A DNA stretch of 7,190 bases from Anaerolineae bacterium. GTDB lineage: Bacteria; Chloroflexota; Anaerolineae; B4-G1; SLSP01. The position numbers and the translations under genes are program-made. The DNA is taken from positions 1-7,190 of the forward strand of contig JAFGNI010000447.1 of NCBI GenBank assembly GCA_016927095.1, given 5' to 3'. The notes beneath the pieces are model-generated. The model was not told the DNA's origin, searched no databases, and saw nothing but the letters and a program-made list of their open reading frames with translations. Below are positions 6,601-7,190 of this stretch, in pieces; position 1 is the stretch's first letter, and each line of letters begins with the position of its first letter.

Positions 6601-6903
6601 GACCTCAACGATATCGCCGCCGTAGGAGACCCTGTCCCCCACACGGTAGGAAGCGCCCGGGGAATACATGGGTGCACCGGATGGCGTGGGCGCTCGCCAC
6701 AGTGTGGGCGCTCGCTGCAAAATCAGCGTGGCGAGCCGCGTCACGAGATGGTCAAGACTCGGAGGCGCCTCGCTCTCTCGGATCTCGCGGCTTAGGGTGT
6801 CCAGGTATTCGGTGCTAGGACCCATCAATTGCGTCGCTTGTCTCCATTCGACCGCCAGTCTGGGCAAAAAGTGTAGCACCGAGTTGCGAAGACAGCAAGC
6901 CAT
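3661..6903 (-). CDS. Eco57I-family DNA methyltransferase homologue with degenerate catalytic motifs (probable pseudo-methyltransferase)
   Basis: 1080 residues. Order: shared N-terminal module (about 31-175); degenerate PD-(D/E)xK-like segment followed by 'WGILTNGREWRLYR' (349-362); helical region with 'LLFILYAESRSMLP' (499-512); methyltransferase core from about 735. Core landmarks are DPATRGG (741-747, normally DPACGSG), 'LYGVDRNAIAIALA' (824-837, family motif GVDxNPxAxxLA), 'HLRCGNSL' (858-865) and 'HWDLAFPRVF' (971-980). The catalytic NPPY is RPPS (1023-1026). The chain stops soon after 'RRPGGKVAYVIRPSEE', so no target-recognition domain is visible. Active relatives methylate adenine N6; here activity looks lost while the frame stays open for over 1000 codons. 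A short dispersed repeat is embedded at about residues 989-1001. No good ribosome-binding site precedes M1. M27 (ATG at 6825) is an alternative start giving 1054 residues, favoured by the candidate promoter. The family is confident; lack of catalysis is inferred. Confidence 0.88.
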   Translation of the reverse strand: MACCLRNSVLHFLPRLAVEWRQATQLMGPSTEYLDTLSREIRESEAPPSLDHLVTRLATLILQRAPTLWRAPTPSGAPMYSPGASYRVGDRVSYGGDIVEVVAVRRRWNPRQGTFSVVELTTPDGSMRRLVADLPNTSVKRAIQDETAGDVAAFVALHGDILREALLADPRFADVPGAGEALSDIQAPSGSRMAASSTTTRATRPRGLFCERILLDHVGDLDTSDNVLQAEPDVGDLPSGLLPGLRRLLGPAATAGGAWDAGETWQRVVLPALRLLGWSAAGQSAGGCYSLLARLGRADSEGPAPTDSPVVVVRPVAWAADLGSGGGDSSEGCPVIELVGRLVSDDFAWGILTNGREWRLYRSSRKDPDVGCTAAETYQIDLAAVVGSAPPDGGGPSTLRESYREALMLWWQLFQAESFVSSDLTPSVVEDLKRESAAHAWRTTQQLRTQLVERVLPEIAGGFIAYRHQQLGLSVETLRDDESGLADVMRSSLGLAARLLFILYAESRSMLPVHNPDYRGESLQTMQRWAMAQVRGDRPLNQSTQTTPRYDDLLGLFRQLEHGTARMGLPSYSNGLFSPLDPVCAFLERHCLSDRVVARTLAALGEVRGETGNDDEIVDYTGLSIRHLSALFEGLADSSLWIVEAPAGQVAMMSDRGLPLSAGGVPVPDYVGVSSIERTLYQVLVEREEAFTKAMDGAVALRKQMETAGVAMAGSSAALEASLQAAEKAASDALLNLRVLDPATRGGALLVWALDIVTDGLLGILAGYHAAHPHIPWHWDPVCREIQATIAALRTEVAAQGLPQDALHIDAADVLTRMITEGSLYGVDRNAIAIALATTNVQMRAFVPGAPFPSLDRHLRCGNSLCGLRLSEVTSEAPVFANLQSDLIGALTAALAEGKTHGSAEGLLQPYEALLTLWLSERYGNRGAQDLVCRLGPELVAALRGEASLTPDDAEIVEAARRLAEDHGFFHWDLAFPRVFLVPERRPPTAAQGRPFDVAQAGSYSASQTPMLDQAGFDIVMGRPPSSSELGSAATPEPGIGYALLFSRERKGPFTELANQLLRRPGGKVAYVIRPSEEVT
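3668..3674 (-). promoter_or_regulatory. Strong Shine-Dalgarno site fixing the start of the 332-residue gene
   Basis: Minus-strand AGGAGGT lies 6 bases upstream of the ATG at 3661. The preceding gene's TGA stop shares its A with this ATG (TGATG). A perfect ribosome-binding site together with a stop-start overlap supports this start and indicates translational coupling, with the two proteins made from one transcript. Confidence 0.85.
3903..3937. repeat. Short GC-rich dispersed-repeat-like element inside the methyltransferase-like gene
   Basis: CCTGAGCAACGTCGAAGG (3903-3920) is followed by GCCTGCCCTGAGCAGCG (3921-3937). CCTGAGCA recurs exactly 24 bases apart (3903-3910 and 3927-3934). The layout resembles the CCTGAGC…GTCGAAGG family of short interspersed repeats that I recall from many bacterial genomes, Chloroflexota among them; this has not been searched. 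In the host gene it is read in frame as an Ala/Gln-rich stretch ('AAQGRPFDVAQAG', about 989-1001) between the HWxLxFP motif and the NPPY-equivalent motif. It makes that spacer longer than I expect for the family. Confidence 0.5.
6686..6715. repeat. Short in-frame tandem duplication, 18-bp period
   Basis: GTGGGCGCTCGC occurs at 6686-6697 and again at 6704-6715. On the minus strand it encodes 'RAPT-LW-RAPT' at residues 64-73 of the pseudo-methyltransferase, in the linker before the beta-rich segment. The period is a multiple of three, so the frame is preserved. It is probably a local slippage duplication. Confidence 0.6.
6870..6898 (-). promoter_or_regulatory. Possible sigma70-type promoter for the methyltransferase-like operon
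   Basis: Read on the minus strand, TTGCTG (6898-6893) is followed by a 17-base spacer and TACACT (6875-6870), which is preceded by TGc, an extended -10 signature. The -35 matches consensus at 3 of 6 positions and the -10 at 4 of 6. The predicted transcript would begin near 6863. That is downstream of the ATG at 6903 but upstream of the in-frame ATG at 6825, so if real it favours the 6825 start. This is a visual match only. Confidence 0.3.
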
Positions 6904-6930
6904 CGCAGACTGAGGGTGGATCGTCTGCGA
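6903..6930. repeat. 8-bp perfect inverted repeat in the gap after the transporter gene
   Basis: TCGCAGAC (6903-6910) and GTCTGCGA (6923-6930) are perfect inverted repeats separated by 12 bases. They lie just after the transporter stop codon and overlap the first possible ATG of the next gene. No T-run follows on the minus strand, so this is not a canonical intrinsic terminator. It could be a weak terminator, a regulator-binding site, or an RNA hairpin that would hide a ribosome-binding site for the 6903 start. Confidence 0.4.
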
Positions 6931-6941
6931 ACGCGGGAGAC

Positions 6942-7190
6942 CTACTGCTCGGCTGCTTGATCGGACTCCTCCGGGAAACGTCCTTGAAAGATAAACCCTG
7001 TCGTGGCCACCCGCAGGACGATCAGCGGCTTGACGGGGTTATGCGCCGCGTCGAAGGTGATGGGGCCAGAGACTGCCTCGAAGGACATGTCGCGCAAGGC
7101 TTGCGCAGCAAGCGACGGCTCCAGGATACCGGCGGTCTCGATTGAGGCAAACAGCAGATTGGCTGCATCAAAGCTCATCGTCGCCAACGC
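6942..7190 (-). CDS. Branched-chain amino acid ABC transporter substrate-binding protein, C-terminal fragment
   Basis: Partial gene: the 5' part lies beyond the right edge, and the last 82 codons end at a TAG stop. The fragment matches the C-terminal lobe of the periplasmic-binding-protein family that binds Leu/Ile/Val or related ligands (LivK-like, Peripla_BP_6). It has a 'SFDAANLLFASIETAG' helix, an 'ALRDMSFEAVSGPITFD' segment and 'NPVKPLIVLRV', where the family typically reads F-x-G-V-x-G-x-I-T-F-D…G-x-x-V-K-P. Such proteins are extracytoplasmic and pass ligand to an ABC permease and ATPase. The ligand cannot be told from this fragment. The tail 'FPEESDQAAEQ' is acidic and probably disordered. 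The gene is on the same strand as the methyltransferase locus but has no evident functional link to it, so it probably marks the edge of the accessory block. I am confident of the family and not of the substrate. Confidence 0.85.
   Translation of the reverse strand, partial: ALATMSFDAANLLFASIETAGILEPSLAAQALRDMSFEAVSGPITFDAAHNPVKPLIVLRVATTGFIFQGRFPEESDQAAEQ

Noticed and set aside
3661..6903. Treating the first methyltransferase-like gene as a pseudogene
   Set aside because: Key motifs are lost, but more than 1000 codons remain open, other family motifs are well kept and the stop is integrated into a TGATG coupling with a strong ribosome-binding site. A retained pseudo-enzyme fits better than decay.
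1..6903. Assigning the locus to BREX (pglX), DISARM (drmMI) or a standard type IIG system
   Set aside because: No BREX, DISARM or helicase marker gene is visible in the window, the NPPY motif is lost in one copy and the partner gene is unfamiliar. A gene symbol would be a guess.
6903..6930. Intrinsic terminator for the transporter gene
   Set aside because: The 8-bp stem has a 12-base loop and no T-run follows on the minus strand, so I list it only as an inverted repeat.
1..7190. CRISPR arrays, tRNA or rRNA genes, transposases
   Set aside because: No regularly spaced repeats, no cloverleaf or rRNA-like stretches and no transposase motifs were seen on either strand; nearly all sequence is accounted for by minus-strand coding.

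Overview
The window looks like an accessory (probably defence-type) locus in a GC-rich bacterium. All convincing genes lie on the minus strand and read from the right end of the window to the left. I cannot name the organism. The GC-rich codon use, the LivK-type transporter and a CCTGAGC…GTCGAAGG-type dispersed repeat inside a gene remind me of Chloroflexota, but this is recall and low confidence.

Layout, in transcription order. (1) 7190-6942: the C-terminal end of a branched-chain amino acid ABC transporter substrate-binding protein, which looks like ordinary flanking metabolism. (2) 6903-3661: a 1080-residue Eco57I-family (COG1002-like) DNA adenine methyltransferase homologue. Its recognisable architecture is intact, but its catalytic landmarks are degraded: DPATRGG replaces the SAM-binding DPACGSG motif, RPPS replaces the catalytic NPPY motif, and it ends where a target-recognition domain would normally begin. 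(3) 3661-2663: a 332-residue protein of no family I can name, with probable winged-helix segments. It is translationally coupled to gene 2 through a TGATG overlap and a perfect AGGAGGT ribosome-binding site. (4) 2529 to beyond position 1: the first 843 residues of a second Eco57I-like methyltransferase, clearly paralogous to gene 2. It keeps a good motif I (DPAMGAG) and runs out of the window before its NPPY region.

Genes 2, 3 and 4 appear to share one N-terminal module: a helical lead-in, then a small beta-rich segment with a 'Y-x-x-G-[DE]' turn, then a winged-helix-like segment with a 'D-x-RF' turn. Both methyltransferase homologues also carry an N-terminal segment resembling the PD-(D/E)xK nuclease of type IIG enzymes, but with the catalytic Glu/Lys lost. 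My working interpretation is a multi-subunit DNA-binding complex. In it, a pseudo-methyltransferase and a more conserved paralogue act together, bridged by a small winged-helix partner. The nuclease or helicase function would have to come from genes outside the window, to the left. This is inference: the paralogy and motif losses are visible, but the complex is not.

Noncoding DNA is limited to the 6904-6941 gap (longer if gene 2 starts at 6825) and the 133-bp gap at 2530-2662. The second gap holds several inverted repeats and a possible -10 element for gene 4. I see no RNA genes, CRISPR arrays, transposase genes or attachment sites. The plus strand has no convincing gene.
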